From NCBI GenBank assembly GCA_037783545.1, contig JBBELK010000030.1, positions 930,001-994,000 on the forward strand: a stretch of DNA of 64,000 bases. The letters are read 5' to 3'. This document shows, in pieces, positions 1 to 10,259 of this stretch. Origin of the DNA: Henricia sp. BOLD:AAB3569 (lineage: Eukaryota > Echinodermata > Asteroidea > Spinulosida > Echinasteridae). The notes under the pieces were generated by a model. The model saw only the letters and a program-made list of their open reading frames with translations. It did not search any database and had not been told where the DNA came from. A program made the translations under genes and the position numbers. Within the stretch, counting starts at the first letter, position 1, and each line of letters opens with the position of its first letter.

Positions 1-261
1 ACTTGGGAGCGAAATGGCACTTGGGCGAAGTGGTTTAGGGCGAAGTGGTTAGGGAAAAATGGTTTCGGGGCGAATTAAATTTACGTCTCGCGAGACGAAA
101 AATAATTGTTTTGCTCATTTCTCAAGGACTATAGCACCTAAGATAAAACCATTTCAGGGGAAGTTTTCTGCTGTCATCATGTTTATAACTTGTAAGTTAC
201 ATGTATGTGTAAATCTGTGAACATTTCTGATTCTTTGAGATACCAATCCTGTGTACTGCCT
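1..261. repeat. Family A TTAA-type MITE, copy 1 (cut by window start)
   Basis: Matches the second halves of the copies at 18758 and 26518: GGGCGAAGTGGTT units, then a CGTCTCGCGAGACG palindrome, then the shared run from GGGGAAGTTTTCT to GTGTACTGCC. The right terminus resembles the family's AGGCAGTATACA end, but the flanking TTAA has decayed. Confidence 0.75.
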
Positions 262-278
262 CTAACAATGCTGTAAGA

Positions 279-465
279 GGCCGTCCAAAATTGTTAACAT
301 TTTTACAATTCTACAAAGCGTAGGAAGGAGGTTTCGAGAGAGGCGTAGGTCTTTAAATGCACTGTTATGTTGACATTTCGTAGTGCCAGAAAAATGTTAG
401 AAAAGTAGTATTTCGGAGGAGGGGGGAGGGGTTTCTGTAAAAATGTTGACAACTTTTGACGGTCC
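279..465. repeat. Short MITE with about 30-bp inverted ends
   Basis: The left end GGCCGTCCAAAATTG and following bases to TTTTTACA are mirrored at the right by TGTAAAAATGTTGAC to GACGGTCC. Arms are about 30 bp with a few mismatches around a G-rich centre. No coding sequence is seen. Confidence 0.6.
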
Positions 466-612
466 TAATTAGGGCTGTTTAGAATATTTGAATATCCAAA
501 CGAATAGTAAATTGTTCGAACTGACTTGAGCCTTACTATAAATGAACACATTCAGAGATCCTTTCCAGATATATTGATATAGTCTAAAGTTTCAATGCCA
601 AAAAGGGCGCTA

Positions 613-1002
613 CACTCTAAAAACAGATTGGTTGAATTCAACCAATGTGGTTGGTAGATATGTGTCCAACCAAGATATTGGTTAAAATAACCAATCCGTA
701 TTGGTTAACCAATATGGATTGGTCATTTTAACCAATATGGATTGGTCATTTTAACCAATATGGATTGGTCATTTTAACCAATATGGATTGGTTAAAATAA
801 CCAATATGATTGGTTAAAATAACCAATATGATTGGTTAAAATAACCAATATGATTGGTTAAAATAACCAATATGATTGGTTAAAATAACCAATATGATTG
901 GTTAAAATAACCAATATGATTGGTTAAAATAACCAATATGATTGGTTAGACACATATCTACCAACCACATTGGTTGAATTCAACCGATCTGTTTTTAGAG
1001 TG
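613..1002. repeat. TA-flanked foldback element filled by a 22-bp palindromic tandem array
   Basis: Ends CACTCTAAAAACAGATTGG and its complement are flanked by TA on both sides (611-612, 1003-1004), as for Tc1/mariner-type insertion. About 55-bp arms enclose roughly 12 units of ATTGGTTAAAATAACCAATATG. Each unit is nearly self-complementary. The first few units use a variant spacer (GGTCATTTTAACC). Confidence 0.85.
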
Positions 1003-1004
1003 TA

Positions 1005-1915
1005 CTAACTGTAACACGTATACATGTACTTGGGGGTATTTCTTGTTTGTAAAGGACACTTCAAATAGAAAATCCAAAATCCAGCGGGAAAGCAACAAAA
1101 GGGCACCTGTGGAGGCAACTGCATTCTGGCTTCTGCAAAATTGGCGCAAAAAAAAACATTTATTGGGATTTTTGTTCATAGGCCTACTTGGCATTAGCAA
1201 TTAAGTAATTTTTCCTCCTGTACAATGTACTCCTTAATTAAAGTACAAGACAGCCTCTGGTCGTCCCAGACCTGTATCCACATAACATTCACATTATGTA
1301 CACGTAGCATGCCATATCTAAGGTTGTGCTGTTAATGTAACATTGAACGAGAAAAGTAGCCGACACATCTGCGTACTTCCTTGGACAAACATGGATTTGT
1401 GTGTTGGCATGGTTACCGTCCAGGGACCTGTGCCTTAATTTAAGGCATTCACATGAATAAAATGTAGACTGACATGTGCCGACGCACGATTTGTATGCCA
1501 CCCGAGTGCACACAAGCATCCCATGGGCAAACCTTATCCCCGTTTCCAGCGTGTCAAAGAAATCGATAATTTCCAAGACAAATTGTCCTACACGACAAGT
1601 AGTCTTTTATATTCACAAATCAATGTTCTTCATTCTTCTAAATTTTGTCCATGTATAATTAGAGCAAATCACATCCCAAATTTAACCAAGTGCTTGAATA
1701 TGACCAGTCACATATTTAAACACTATTTCAGAGAAAATGACATATTTATACTTTTAATAGTAAAAACGCACATTAATAACTTCACTAAAGACTTTTCACA
1801 CTAGACATCTGGCAACTCGGGTTAATTTTCGTAAACTCTTTGTTCAGCCCAATATCACTTTTCTCTCTTATTTTGCAAACAAAATGAGCTTACATGTACT
1901 TTACCTTGGGGCAAG
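1005..1915. other. No gene recognised; AT-rich unique-looking DNA
   Basis: Several short open frames exist on both strands, none with a recognisable domain or splice-site support. No inverted repeats or tandem arrays were noticed. Confidence 0.5.
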
Positions 1916-1919
1916 TTAA

Positions 1920-2439
1920 AGACCCAGTGTATCATTTGCAATGACCCCAAAAAGTAATCGACGAGTTTACAGGGGAAAAGTTCTGAAAGTAAAGATTGAA
2001 TTAATAGCAACTACCCAATGAAAGGTTTCCGCTCAAAATGATATAATTTTACCAGAAAATAAGCCGTAAAGATGAAATTATTTAGATCGTTTGCAAACGA
2101 TTTACTTATTTTTGGTTCGCATCTACGCGGTCCAAAACTGCGTGTGCGTGTTCCAACGCGATACATTTTTATGGATTGCCCGCACACGCAGTATATGATG
2201 TGCGCCACAGAGTGTATGATGCAAGCCACATACATGTAGTACCCGATCAACTGAGAACGAATATTTGAAACACCCCGCCAAGACCAGGAAAACGCATATG
2301 GATTTTCTTTTTTTTTTTTTTAAACGTGGTACATTTGACAAAGCTGAAATTTCTTCGGATGAGTTTGTTGATGTCTTTCTTTTGATTTATAATGGTTTTA
2401 TTCGCAGAATCGCTCAAAAACAGATCATCTACAGGGGCT
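1920..2439 (+). repeat. Family B TTAA-flanked MITE, copy 1
   Basis: Flanked by TTAA at 1916-1919 and 2440-2443. Termini are AGACCCAGTGTATCAT and, in complement, AGCCCCTGTAGATGATC. The copies at 19679 and 46341 have the same body in inverse orientation, including the TCGTTTGCAAACGA palindrome (also in copy 3) and the GTGCGTGTTCCAACGCGAT segment. The open frames inside are not coding: they are shared by all copies and broken differently in each. Confidence 0.88.
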
Positions 2440-2443
2440 TTAA

Positions 2444-3310
2444 ATCCAGAGATGGGCACCATTCACACTGTACATTGACAAAATTGATGCCTGTTTCACA
2501 CGAGCGTCACCGGGTGCAACCTTTCATACTGGTCGAACATTTCAACCTTATTCTAGAACAGGGACGAGTTCAACTTGGGTTTAAAACCAATCTCAAAAGT
2601 ATGAAAAATCACCCCAAAACTTATGTCTTTTTGCTTGGACTCATTCAACTTTCATAAACTGCCTTCACATGCCTTTTCACAATAGCGCTTTCAATTGAAA
2701 ATGGAGGATCAATTTGCCTGGCATTTGGTTTTGGATAATTTTCCAAATGTAAAACCAGATTGTGAAATAAAAATCAAATATTTGAAAATTCTGATTTAAC
2801 TCACAAAATTAGTTCATGAAAGGATTATATTCATGATAGTAACATCCTTTGCACATACATTTGTACTTTGAAATACCTTAATATCCCATCAAATGTATTG
2901 GATAATATACGTTCGTTCCAAAGGGTTAGTCAGTATTACTCAACGAGTGCCGAGGTATAGGGTTACAAGCCAGCCCTACACACTCGGAATACGCCAACGA
3001 TCGTCCATCGACCAAAGACCGAGAAATTACGTGTCCCTCTACGAGTAAGTGTTAAAAACTTGACACCTCTTCTTGAATAAAACATTGGGCTGGGTCCCAA
3101 AATGTTGTGGATTGTTTGCAGGGGCTTTTTGGCCTGGCAGGAGGAAGGACCATCTTGTAGGATGAATCACCAGATGTGTCAATTTTAACTCCTTACATCT
3201 GATCATAGAGGACCTAAATACGTACATGTATATTCATGTGCTACATGTACATGCAAGTTATTACATGCATGCCCAGGTCAAATTGACTGCATTTAAGAAT
3301 TCACATCGTT
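2444..3310. other. No gene recognised
   Basis: Unique-looking AT-rich DNA. A 130-codon open frame ending at 2657 starts inside the family B element and crosses its edge, so it is not credible as a gene. Confidence 0.5.
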
Positions 3311-3319
3311 TTCATGTTA

Positions 3320-3365
3320 TTAAAAAAATGTTATTAAAAAAATGTTATTAAAAAAATGTTTTTTA
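3320..3365. repeat. 14-bp tandem repeat (GTTATTAAAAAAAT)n
   Basis: At least three consecutive units of GTTATTAAAAAAAT followed by A/T-rich decay. Confidence 0.8.
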
Positions 3366-3470
3366 AAAACCTGAAATTTATTTTTTAAACAAAAAAGGAA
3401 ATTACAAATGTTGCTATGGCTACTACACATACTCCACAGGTGCCTCTGCTAATGGACTTGTTACGCTTCG

Positions 3471-3497
3471 CCCCCCCCCCCCCCCCCCCCCCCCCCC
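3471..3497. repeat. Uninterrupted 27-bp poly-C tract
   Basis: Twenty-seven consecutive C residues, then ACCCCCTCCTCTC. The complement is a G-run able to form quadruplexes. Its exact length is likely to be assembly- or allele-dependent. Confidence 0.9.
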
Positions 3498-3550
3498 ACC
3501 CCCTCCTCTCAAGAAAAGAAGGGAATCGGATTCAAAGGACACTCTGTTAA

Positions 3551-3740
3551 AGGAGCATGTCCAGATCACATTTTTGAGTCCCCTTTTTTCCCATGTTGAG
3601 ATTTTAATACCATATCATTTGGGCATATGTTTCTCATTATCAATCTGAAATTTCGTGCTCCCAATCCACATGTATATTTCCAAGGATATCGTCAAAAAAC
3701 CACCAGATTTCTGCCCATCATGGCTGCCCTTTACCGATCC
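3551..3740 (+). repeat. Family I TTAA-type element, partial copy 1
   Basis: Begins TTAA (3547-3550) then AGGAGCATGTCCAGATCAC. It matches the start of the element at 32221 through TTTCCAAGGATAT. The right half is not recognisable, so the end is approximate. Confidence 0.65.
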
Positions 3741-3854
3741 TTATATTTTTTGCAATAAGCGATAGGATCTGGAACCAATCTAGGGCGCACTTACAACCTT
3801 TGACCCAATCATTATTGCGGCAAGAATTTAACTCACTAAATAGCATACCCGGGT

Positions 3855-4121
3855 AGGCTATTGTCGTCGTTTCCCACGACAAACGTTAACCCGGAGAATC
3901 GTCTCAAGGTCGCCGTTAACCCCGAGATTGGTGGGTTAACCCACCTCCCGAGCAGGGCTAGAAATTACCCGGGTTAAGTGGCATTTTTGGCCAGATAACC
4001 CGGGTAATTCGTAACCCCGAGATTTGCCGTGGGAAACGAACCCTTAACCCGGGTAATCTCGGGGTTAAATGTTTCTGTTACCCGGGTTATCTCGAGGTTA
4101 AAGTGCCGTGGGAAAAGGCCT
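3855..4121. repeat. GC-word MITE built of GGTTAACCCGGGTAAT-type palindromes
   Basis: The right terminus GTGGGAAAAGGCCT is like that of the 12065 element; the left end has TTTCCCACGAC. The interior repeats CCCGGGTTA/TAACCCGGG and AACCCCGAGAT words in both orientations. Left boundary and target duplication are uncertain. Confidence 0.6.
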
Positions 4122-4145
4122 TAGGTGAATTTAACTGTGCATGAT

Positions 4146-4174
4146 ATAATGTAATGTAATGTAATAATGTAATG
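4146..4174. repeat. (TAATG)n microsatellite
   Basis: Four to five imperfect TAATG units. Confidence 0.75.
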
Positions 4175-4475
4175 GTGGACACTTGTATAGTGCACATGTC
4201 TACCCTAGGGTACTCCTGGCGCTGTTGCCATTAACATTATCGCTGCCATCTCGCTTCAACTAGGTGGCTACCTGGCCAAGGCGCACAATCCTATCAGCAG
4301 TTAGATTGTGGCATTCCCCCTAACAGCTCCCCTAATATCGCTTGGGTTGACGAGGCAATTGAGATTAAGTGTCTTGCCCATGGACACAAACACGTTGGCA
4401 CAAGTGGGGATCGAACCCATAACCCTTCAATCACAAGCACGGCTGTACACCCACTAGACCACACATGCATTTGTT
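4175..4475 (-). mobile_element. tRNA-derived SINE, minus strand
   Basis: The complement of 4405-4425 reads GGTTCGATCCCC, a polymerase III B-box, and an A-box-like stretch lies near 4455-4470. The body contains AAGTGTCTTGCCCATGGACACAA, a word that also occurs in the SINE at 51.7-51.9 kb, so the two may share a central domain. The body end is approximate. Confidence 0.6.
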
Positions 4476-4479
4476 ACTT

Positions 4480-5060
4480 TTCAAACTCAAAAAGTATAAA
4501 AGGCCCTCTGAAGTCTGAGGAAAAAAATAGGGAGCAAAGCTCAAAGGAAAAAACATACACTTTAATAACAAGTGCAAACCATACTTTCAATTTCTACATG
4601 TAGGCTTATCCACTGAGAAACTGGTACAATGTAGCTTTCCAAAATATGGCAATTGCAGAGTCGTCCGACAACAAAAATATGACCTCTCGTGACTTGTAAA
4701 AAAACTTCAAAACTCGGCAAATTTAGCTCTCTCTTCAAATTTCAAAGTGAAAGAGAACACACTTGAGAAATGGCAAAAGATCATTAGCTGGAAGAAAGGC
4801 ACTCCGTAGGCCTACTTATTAATAAAACAGGGTTCTGGATATCTCCCATAGCTTAAAATCTCACTTACCAATTAAAGGTCTCTGAAACATCTCTGCTTGA
4901 TGGGGATGCGGCTAATTAGGGGTGTGGCCCATAAATTTGTGAATGTTAACATTCCTGAAGTGTCTCCTGTTACTTGAGCATAATTCAAGGCCGAGACACA
5001 GATAACCTGAAAATGTGATGACTGTTACCAGAGAGGTCCTTGGTGATGCAAAAACACATC
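4480..5060. other. No gene recognised
   Basis: AT-rich DNA without a supported exon, repeat pair or RNA gene. Confidence 0.5.
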
Positions 5061-5064
5061 AGGG

Positions 5065-5225
5065 GCGTTCGAGATGCTTACACCGTGTAACACCAAGTTA
5101 CACCCGAGCATTCTTTTAGCCATCACGTGATACACGAGTCTGCCCCGGTGGCAGCCACCACTGCCCGAGCTCACGGGCGGGTCTCTGGTGTATGGCTCGG
5201 TGTAATGATGTCACCTAGTAACCGC
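5065..5225. repeat. Possible MITE fragment with GTGTAAC/GTTACAC words
   Basis: TTACACCGTGTAACACC and AAGTTACACCCGAGC on the left are partly mirrored by GGCTCGGTGTAATG on the right. No clear termini or target duplication are seen. Confidence 0.35.
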
Positions 5226-5237
5226 GAGTAGTAAAAC

Positions 5238-5315
5238 ATGGCGGACAGTTTGGAATCGCGACGAGAGTACGAAGAAAAACACATATTTATGGAGAAATTC
5301 AAAATCAAACACTAG
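5238..5315 (+). CDS. Short 25-codon open frame, possible exon or transposon leader remnant
   Basis: An ATG in good context (AAAACATGGCGG) opens a 25-residue frame, starting MADSLESRREYEEKH and ending at TAG, charged and helix-prone. It sits directly right of the GTGTAAC-rich MITE fragment, like the truncated transposase leader at 40306. No family is recognised and no splice donor is evident before the stop. It may equally be non-coding. Confidence 0.2.
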   Translation: MADSLESRREYEEKHIFMEKFKIKH

Positions 5316-5365
5316 TTCAACTATTGAAGCATGCTGCTGCCAACTTTAAATGACTTAACCTGTTT

Positions 5366-5455
5366 ATTTCATTTAAACGACATTTATCTCGCATAAACGA
5401 CATGTAGTTAACTCGTTTAAATGACAGTTATTACATTTAAACGACATAGCAAAGT
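5366..5455. repeat. Cluster of ATTTAAACGACAT repeats in both orientations
   Basis: CATTTAAACGACAT, CATAAACGACATG, TCGTTTAAATGACA and CATTTAAACGACAT occur within 90 bp as irregularly spaced direct and inverted copies. Confidence 0.6.
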
Positions 5456-5479
5456 TGTTTTAAAAAGACATAGGATGTA

Positions 5480-6045
5480 CACTACCCATCAAAACTTTGG
5501 AAACACCTTGAAAGTTTTATAGGTTTTTGAGAAGGAAGTATTATTTTGTTTATTCATAATAAACCAAGCTATTAAAGCAAACGGAGGTGTAAGGGGTATC
5601 TGGAGAGAAAGCAGTCATCTGGAGTGCTGTCCATCAGTCCCATTGAGCTGCTCTGGGAGGAGTTGGATCCTAAGGTCAGAAAGAAATGCCCAACCAGCCA
5701 AGAAAACCTCTGGAGATTATTAAAAGAGGCGTATTTCCAGTGAATGTTTGGAGAAACTGACAATCAGGATGCAGAGATTGTGTGTACATGTAGCTGTCAT
5801 AGCTGCTAAGGGGGGATTCTTTTAAGAACATCAAGTTTAGCCGTATCTTTTTGCATGCACTCCAATTTGTTGATAAAGCTCACTGCTGAGGCCGAAGATG
5901 GTACTAAAATTAACATGTATATATTGCTTTTTGTTAGAATACACCTACATTGGCTTTCACAAAATTAACATTCACAAAATTGTACGTTTTCTTCTCAAAA
6001 ACCTGCAACTTTCAAGGTGTTTTCAAAGTTTTGATGGGTATAGTG
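5480..6045 (+). mobile_element. Degraded Tc1-like transposon
   Basis: TA-flanked termini CACTACCCATCAAAACTTTGG and its mirrored right copy (one TA insertion) resemble Tc1 ends; the similarity extends inward through AACACCTTGAAAGTTT and TTTTTGAGAAG. At 566 bp it is about a third of a full Tc1 element, and it contains the remains of the transposase C-terminus (5633-5825). Confidence 0.8.
5633..5825 (+). pseudogene. Tc1 transposase C-terminal remnant
   Basis: One frame reads ISPIELLWEELDPKVRKK then CPTSQENLWRLLKEAY, matching the end of the DDE catalytic domain of Tc1/mariner transposases (family motif D-x-N-P-I-E-x-L-W-x-E-L-D). After a TGA the similarity resumes in another frame as AVIAAKGGFF, the usual C-terminus. 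The third catalytic Asp position is altered: the residues before PIE read IS rather than DLN. The N-terminal DNA-binding domain and most of the catalytic core are missing, so this is inactive. Confidence 0.8.
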
Positions 6046-6250
6046 TATGTCGTTGAAATGAAACAGCTATGTCATTTAAAACGTGATAGTTCTGTTAATT
6101 CAATAAAAAACACAAGTTTGAAAGAGATAGCTAAACAAGATAAAACAATATTTGTTTTGCAGCAGCACGCTTCAAGTTCCGTATTCAACAAAATTTGATG
6201 GAGTAATTGAACTTCACTCTTGAGAATTTTTTTTTTTTGCAAGCATGTAT

Positions 6251-6403
6251 CAGGCCTTAAAATTCATTTTCAAAAGGGCACGGCAATTTTCTCTTAGTAA
6301 AGGGCACCTGAATGAGGAAATAGAAAATTTTAAGGGCAACACGGCAAAAGCATAGGGCACCGATGGCAATTTGCCGTGGTGCCGTGGGTTATTTCGAGGC
6401 CTG
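6251..6403. repeat. Short foldback MITE, CAGGCCT ends
   Basis: CAGGCCTTAAAATTC on the left mirrors TTTCGAGGCCTG on the right. The same 6 bp ATGTAT flanks both sides (6245-6250, 6404-6409). The interior repeats GGGCACGGCAA-like words. Confidence 0.65.
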
Positions 6404-6649
6404 ATGTATGCATGTTTATTTTTGCCAGAATTTCTTTCATGTTCAAAGAATGTTTCAACATTTCAACATTTGTTTGTGCACTTGTTTATCAACTGCATAT
6501 GATAAAATTCCTATCCCATTTTTGCAAGATAAAACTTTTTACAGATTCGTGGAATGAGAGTGTAACATATCTAAGGAAGATATTATAACTAGCCTCAAGA
6601 AATTTTAGCTACGTGTACTTAGATGCATCAATGCTTCAAAAAACTGCTT

Positions 6650-6870
6650 GAAAATCTATATGGATTTTGTGTACAAGTGAATGGTAAAAAAGTCTCGTGC
6701 ACAATACTTTTTTTACAAAACCACCTTCGGTTGTAAATTTCGAGTATAAAATACCATTTTGGACGAAAAAAACTCATGTGGTGTTTGTTACCATTGCTAT
6801 CAACACTTTGAGTAATTTTTTTTTGTCAATTCATGAAAAACAAAATTTGGTCATTGCAAATTATACAATG
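6650..6870 (-). repeat. Family Y dispersed repeat, copy (inverse orientation)
   Basis: The complement matches 11820-11910 and 51145-51215 (AAACACCACATGA, TGTTGATAGCAATG, GAGTTGACAAGAAAAACCC words). The function is unknown; the open frame at 6697-6879 follows the repeat and is not supported as a gene. Confidence 0.65.
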
Positions 6871-6879
6871 GGCCTTTAA

Positions 6880-7311
6880 TACCTCATTTAAAAGATGTAA
6901 CCTTTGACATAATTCCTAAGCCTAATTTACTGAAGAAAAAAACAAACATAATAGACAGATTTCAATAACAAGCTGCTGCTAAGATGTAAACAACACGCAT
7001 GCAGTCTATAAAGAGTATATTGTCACTGATTATTTTTCAGCATGTTAAAATCATCGTAAAGTGCAAAGGCTATGACAGTTGAGAGAATACACTTCACTAA
7101 TACATCATCTACTCTGTGTCTAACATCAACAATGCCACAAATGAGACAACAATCCGAGAGCGAAACACATCAGATTGGAATTCAAAATAAACACAATGCC
7201 AAACCCCTGACGATCAAATATCGTAATTAAAAAAATTCTTAATGGAAGCTCTAGTTTCTCATTAGTAGGGGTATGCCTGTGTATTGACACCCCTCCTCCC
7301 AAGGCTCTCGA
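6880..7311. other. No gene recognised
   Basis: AT-rich unique-looking DNA. A 97-codon minus-strand frame at 7126-7419 overlaps the neighbouring MITE and shows no domain. Confidence 0.5.
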
Positions 7312-7459
7312 ATAGACCGTATCAAATAGCTGCCATCTTGTAGGGCAGTTTCCATGTTCCTTAAAGACATGTATGGTTGAACATTTTGTGCTTATGTTGT
7401 TGACCAATTTAAATAGCAAAGGTTGCCCTACAAGATGGCAGCTATTCGATACGGCCTAT
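7312..7459. repeat. Foldback MITE with about 35-bp arms
   Basis: The left arm ATAGACCGTATCAAATAGC continues to TGCCATCTTGTAGGGCA. The right arm is its near-perfect complement, TGCCCTACAAGATGGCA continuing to CGATACGGCCTAT. The loop is about 75 bp. Confidence 0.8.
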
Positions 7460-7750
7460 AGCTAGACTCTCGCTTTGCGTCCCTGTTCTCCTTGACATCT
7501 TTGTTGAAAACAGCATGATCACAGCTTGAAGACGTCAGACATTTAAGATCCTGGGGTTTCATTGCAAAGATACTGTTTCATCAAGGTGTTTCAGTGTTGG
7601 TGAAAGAACTATGAGTGCATTGGCATGCAAAGCTGTTCTCATATGATAATGGTCAATGACTGTTGATGGCATATATATATTATTTAGAATGCTATGGTTG
7701 TAATTAAGGAAGCTGACACTAGTTTCTTAAAGGCTTTTAGTTATCATAAG
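7460..7750. other. No gene recognised
   Basis: A short spacer with a small AT microsatellite near 7672. Confidence 0.5.
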
Positions 7751-7752
7751 TA

Positions 7753-8373
7753 CACTCGACCAAAAAAGTTCTGTCACCAGTAAGACATTTGTAGATATTT
7801 ATTATGAAATTTGATTTAATGTAGGAAAATAATATATCAAATTTTAGCTGAACATATCCCTCAAAGGAATAGAGCTCAAGAGAGATCATGATGGCAAGCT
7901 TCACTGAACAGGAATGCAACTAAGGAGTGTGGGGTCAGAATGAAAAACACCAAAAAACAACGATGTCAACTTTATTGCACTCAAGCAAGGGGAGTTACAG
8001 TTCAGTATTTTGCTTCCACCATACCTAATGCAATGGCACGATTCAGATTGGACAATTTAACCATTTTGATTTGGATGTTTTTGACAAGACATTGATAAAT
8101 CCAAACTCACTTAAAAATGTCCTAATTGTCTACACACAAATTGCCCAAATCACAAGTTGCATTGTTCTTTGGTGTTTTTCATTCTGACCCCACACTCCTT
8201 TGTTGCATTCCTGTTCAGTGAAGCTTGCCATCATGATCTCTCTTGAGCTCTATTCCTTTGAGGGATATATATGTTCAGCTAAAATTTGATATATTATTTT
8301 CCTACATTAAATCAAATTTCATAATAAATATCTACAAATGTCTTACTGGTGACAGAACTTTTTTGGTCGAGTG
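7753..8373. mobile_element. TA-flanked long-arm foldback element, recently inserted
   Basis: TA flanks both ends (7751-7752, 8374-8375). Arms of about 215 bp start CACTCGACCAAAAAAGTTC and are almost identical in inverse orientation; the visible differences are an ATAT indel and a single A/T change before the arms diverge in the roughly 190-bp loop. The ends fit Tc1/mariner-type mobilisation. No transposase is present. Confidence 0.88.
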
Positions 8374-8397
8374 TATGTGGTCATGCCCATTCCCCTC

Positions 8398-8661
8398 CTA
8401 GGACACACGAGTTTCAAAAAATGCATTTGTACATTGTACATGCCACAGAGCATAAACACACTGATACATACATGTATACAAATTCCATTTTAAAAATAAA
8501 TTAAAACATCCAAAACATGCATTTTTTTTCGAGACAAATGTCCAGGAATTTGGGAGATCTGGATGCAGTGAAAAGCAACTTGGCTCCACCGGGATTCGAA
8601 CCGCGGACATTCTGCTTAACGTGCAGATGCCCTACCGGTACCAATTGAGCTATACAAAGCC
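8398..8661 (-). mobile_element. tRNA-derived SINE, minus strand
   Basis: The complement of 8582-8661 folds as a tRNA: acceptor GGCTTTG with TGGAGCC, A-box TAGCTCAATTGG, anticodon arm TCTGC-ACGTTAA-GCAGA (GTT anticodon position), B-box GGTTCGAATCCC. The D-loop carries an extra ACCGGT and the T-stem has central mismatches, so a tRNA-like SINE head is more likely than a working tRNA. The downstream body extends to about 8398. Confidence 0.7.
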
Positions 8662-8757
8662 AACTGGTGCATGGTCTGAAATCACGGTATTACAGTTGTT
8701 CCTCACTGATTGGGATTTTTTTTCTTCAAAAAGTGATCTGGTCGTGCTCCTTAAAAA

Positions 8758-9180
8758 TGCTATTGATTGCTTTCCGTGACGTAGAACATCCGGGAATGTT
8801 TGGGTGTCACCGGACATGCGCGCGCCAATATACGCACATGAACACGCGTAAAAAATACTAACCAGCGTATTTTCATTCGAAAATGCCGCACGCACGCGTT
8901 GCGATACGTTTAAATTATTGAGCATGTAGTCAGCTTGTAAAAACTAAAGTGTTTTTACTTGATTGCGATTTTTAGCCTAAAGAAATACATTTTATCTTTA
9001 TCGATACAATGGCCATGGTGCAACAACATAAAGCAAGGTTAATTAACAGAGGTAAGTGCAACCAATGCACTTTTTTTGCTTTGTTTGGCCGGTAATCACT
9101 CGAGCCACGTGGGTCGTGAAAAATGACACCCAAAATGGTGGATGGAAGGCGTGACATCACCGGAAAGCAATCAATTAAGC
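8758..9180. repeat. Possible MITE, TTGATTGCTTTCCG ends
   Basis: TATTGATTGCTTTCCGTGACG (8759 onward) is mirrored by GTGACATCACCGGAAAGCAATCAA (ending near 9175). Arms are short and imperfect; target duplication is not clear. Confidence 0.45.
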
Positions 9181-10170
9181 GGATTTCAATTAAAAATTGC
9201 TCTCCCAAATATGTACCAACATATTATTCCACATTCTTATCCAACATTTATGTACGGTGCTTATATCTAAGCCTGACTTTATATTAGTGAAAACGGCCAC
9301 TAAGGAGTTCTAAACTGACACCTGGCCTAGGATTTCCATGGAGATGGGAATCCAGGTGAATATCCAAGAAGCTATGCAGAACATAAACCCACAACTGGAG
9401 ATATTATGAAGATGTCTTCGCCGTTGTCTGCTGGCCGAGCCACTGTATGGATTACTGCCTGGGGAACAACACAGAGCCATTAACATCCCTTTATCCAATG
9501 CGTATCGGGTTTAACTATGCTGGAAACACTAGTATGCGCGATGCATAGTCATACATGAAATAGTTGCAGGCGATTTGGCTGATTTTGTTTCTTTCACTTG
9601 TCCAGCCAGACAGTTTTTTGCTATAATCTTCCCAAGAGATGAGATAGATAGAATCTGTGACTACTGCCTTGTATTTTTATTTCGTCGGGATATGGTTTGG
9701 GGAACAGTTTCAAGTGTCGGATACGGCGAATTGGCATCTGTCATGAGTATTGACAGTTTTATCTTTTGGGCAAATACATGTAGTCGCCATTAAGTTGTAA
9801 ATCGAAACTCAGAAACAAGTAAACAATTCCTCAAATTAATCAGAGCACTTGTCATCGACATAACATACATTGATTCAAACGATTATTGGCATGGCGCATT
9901 ACCATTGGAAAAATAACCACAAATATTGATTAGTGTTTGTTTTTGCCCTTACCTGATGTATAGTAGCACTGTTCAAAAATATTAAATGAGAAAAAATAAA
10001 ATTGAATGGTCTGTATTCGTTACTTGAGAAATAGCGAGGCATTACTTGAATTAACATTGACTCCCTCGCGTCGTTACCATGTATGTCGGTTGCTGTGATG
10101 TTGACTTTTGTCCAATGTAAAATATGATGCATGCACGAAATGCCTAATTTTGAATGCAACCGTGCAAGTG
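9181..10170. other. No gene recognised
   Basis: A few open frames of 60-86 codons. One (9575-9793, plus) has an SSVGYGE segment resembling a potassium-channel filter, but nothing around it supports a channel. Confidence 0.5.
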
Positions 10171-10250
10171 GTGAAATTGGGAATCACACCTGAAACCCCT
10201 GGCACACCAGGCAGGATGCTCTCCCAGCTGATGAGCTACATGTACACACA
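10170..10250 (-). mobile_element. Degraded tRNA-like SINE head, minus strand
   Basis: The complement has A-box-like TAGCTCATCAGCTGGGAGAG and B-box-like GTGTGATTCCC at tRNA spacing. Pairing of the arms is poor. Confidence 0.45.
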
Positions 10251-10259
10251 TGTATGAGG

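Noticed and set aside
613-1002. CRISPR-like repeat array
   Set aside because: The 22-bp units are contiguous with no unique spacers, lie inside a TA-flanked eukaryotic foldback, and no cas genes are present.
8582-8661. tRNA gene with GTT anticodon on the minus strand
   Set aside because: Central T-stem mismatches and an enlarged D-loop, followed by a SINE-like body; more likely a tRNA-derived SINE head.
9575-9793. Frame containing TVSSVGYGELAS, like a potassium-channel selectivity filter
   Set aside because: Only a six-residue resemblance; no flanking pore helix or transmembrane pattern, no splice support, and Glu follows the filter where channels usually have Asp.
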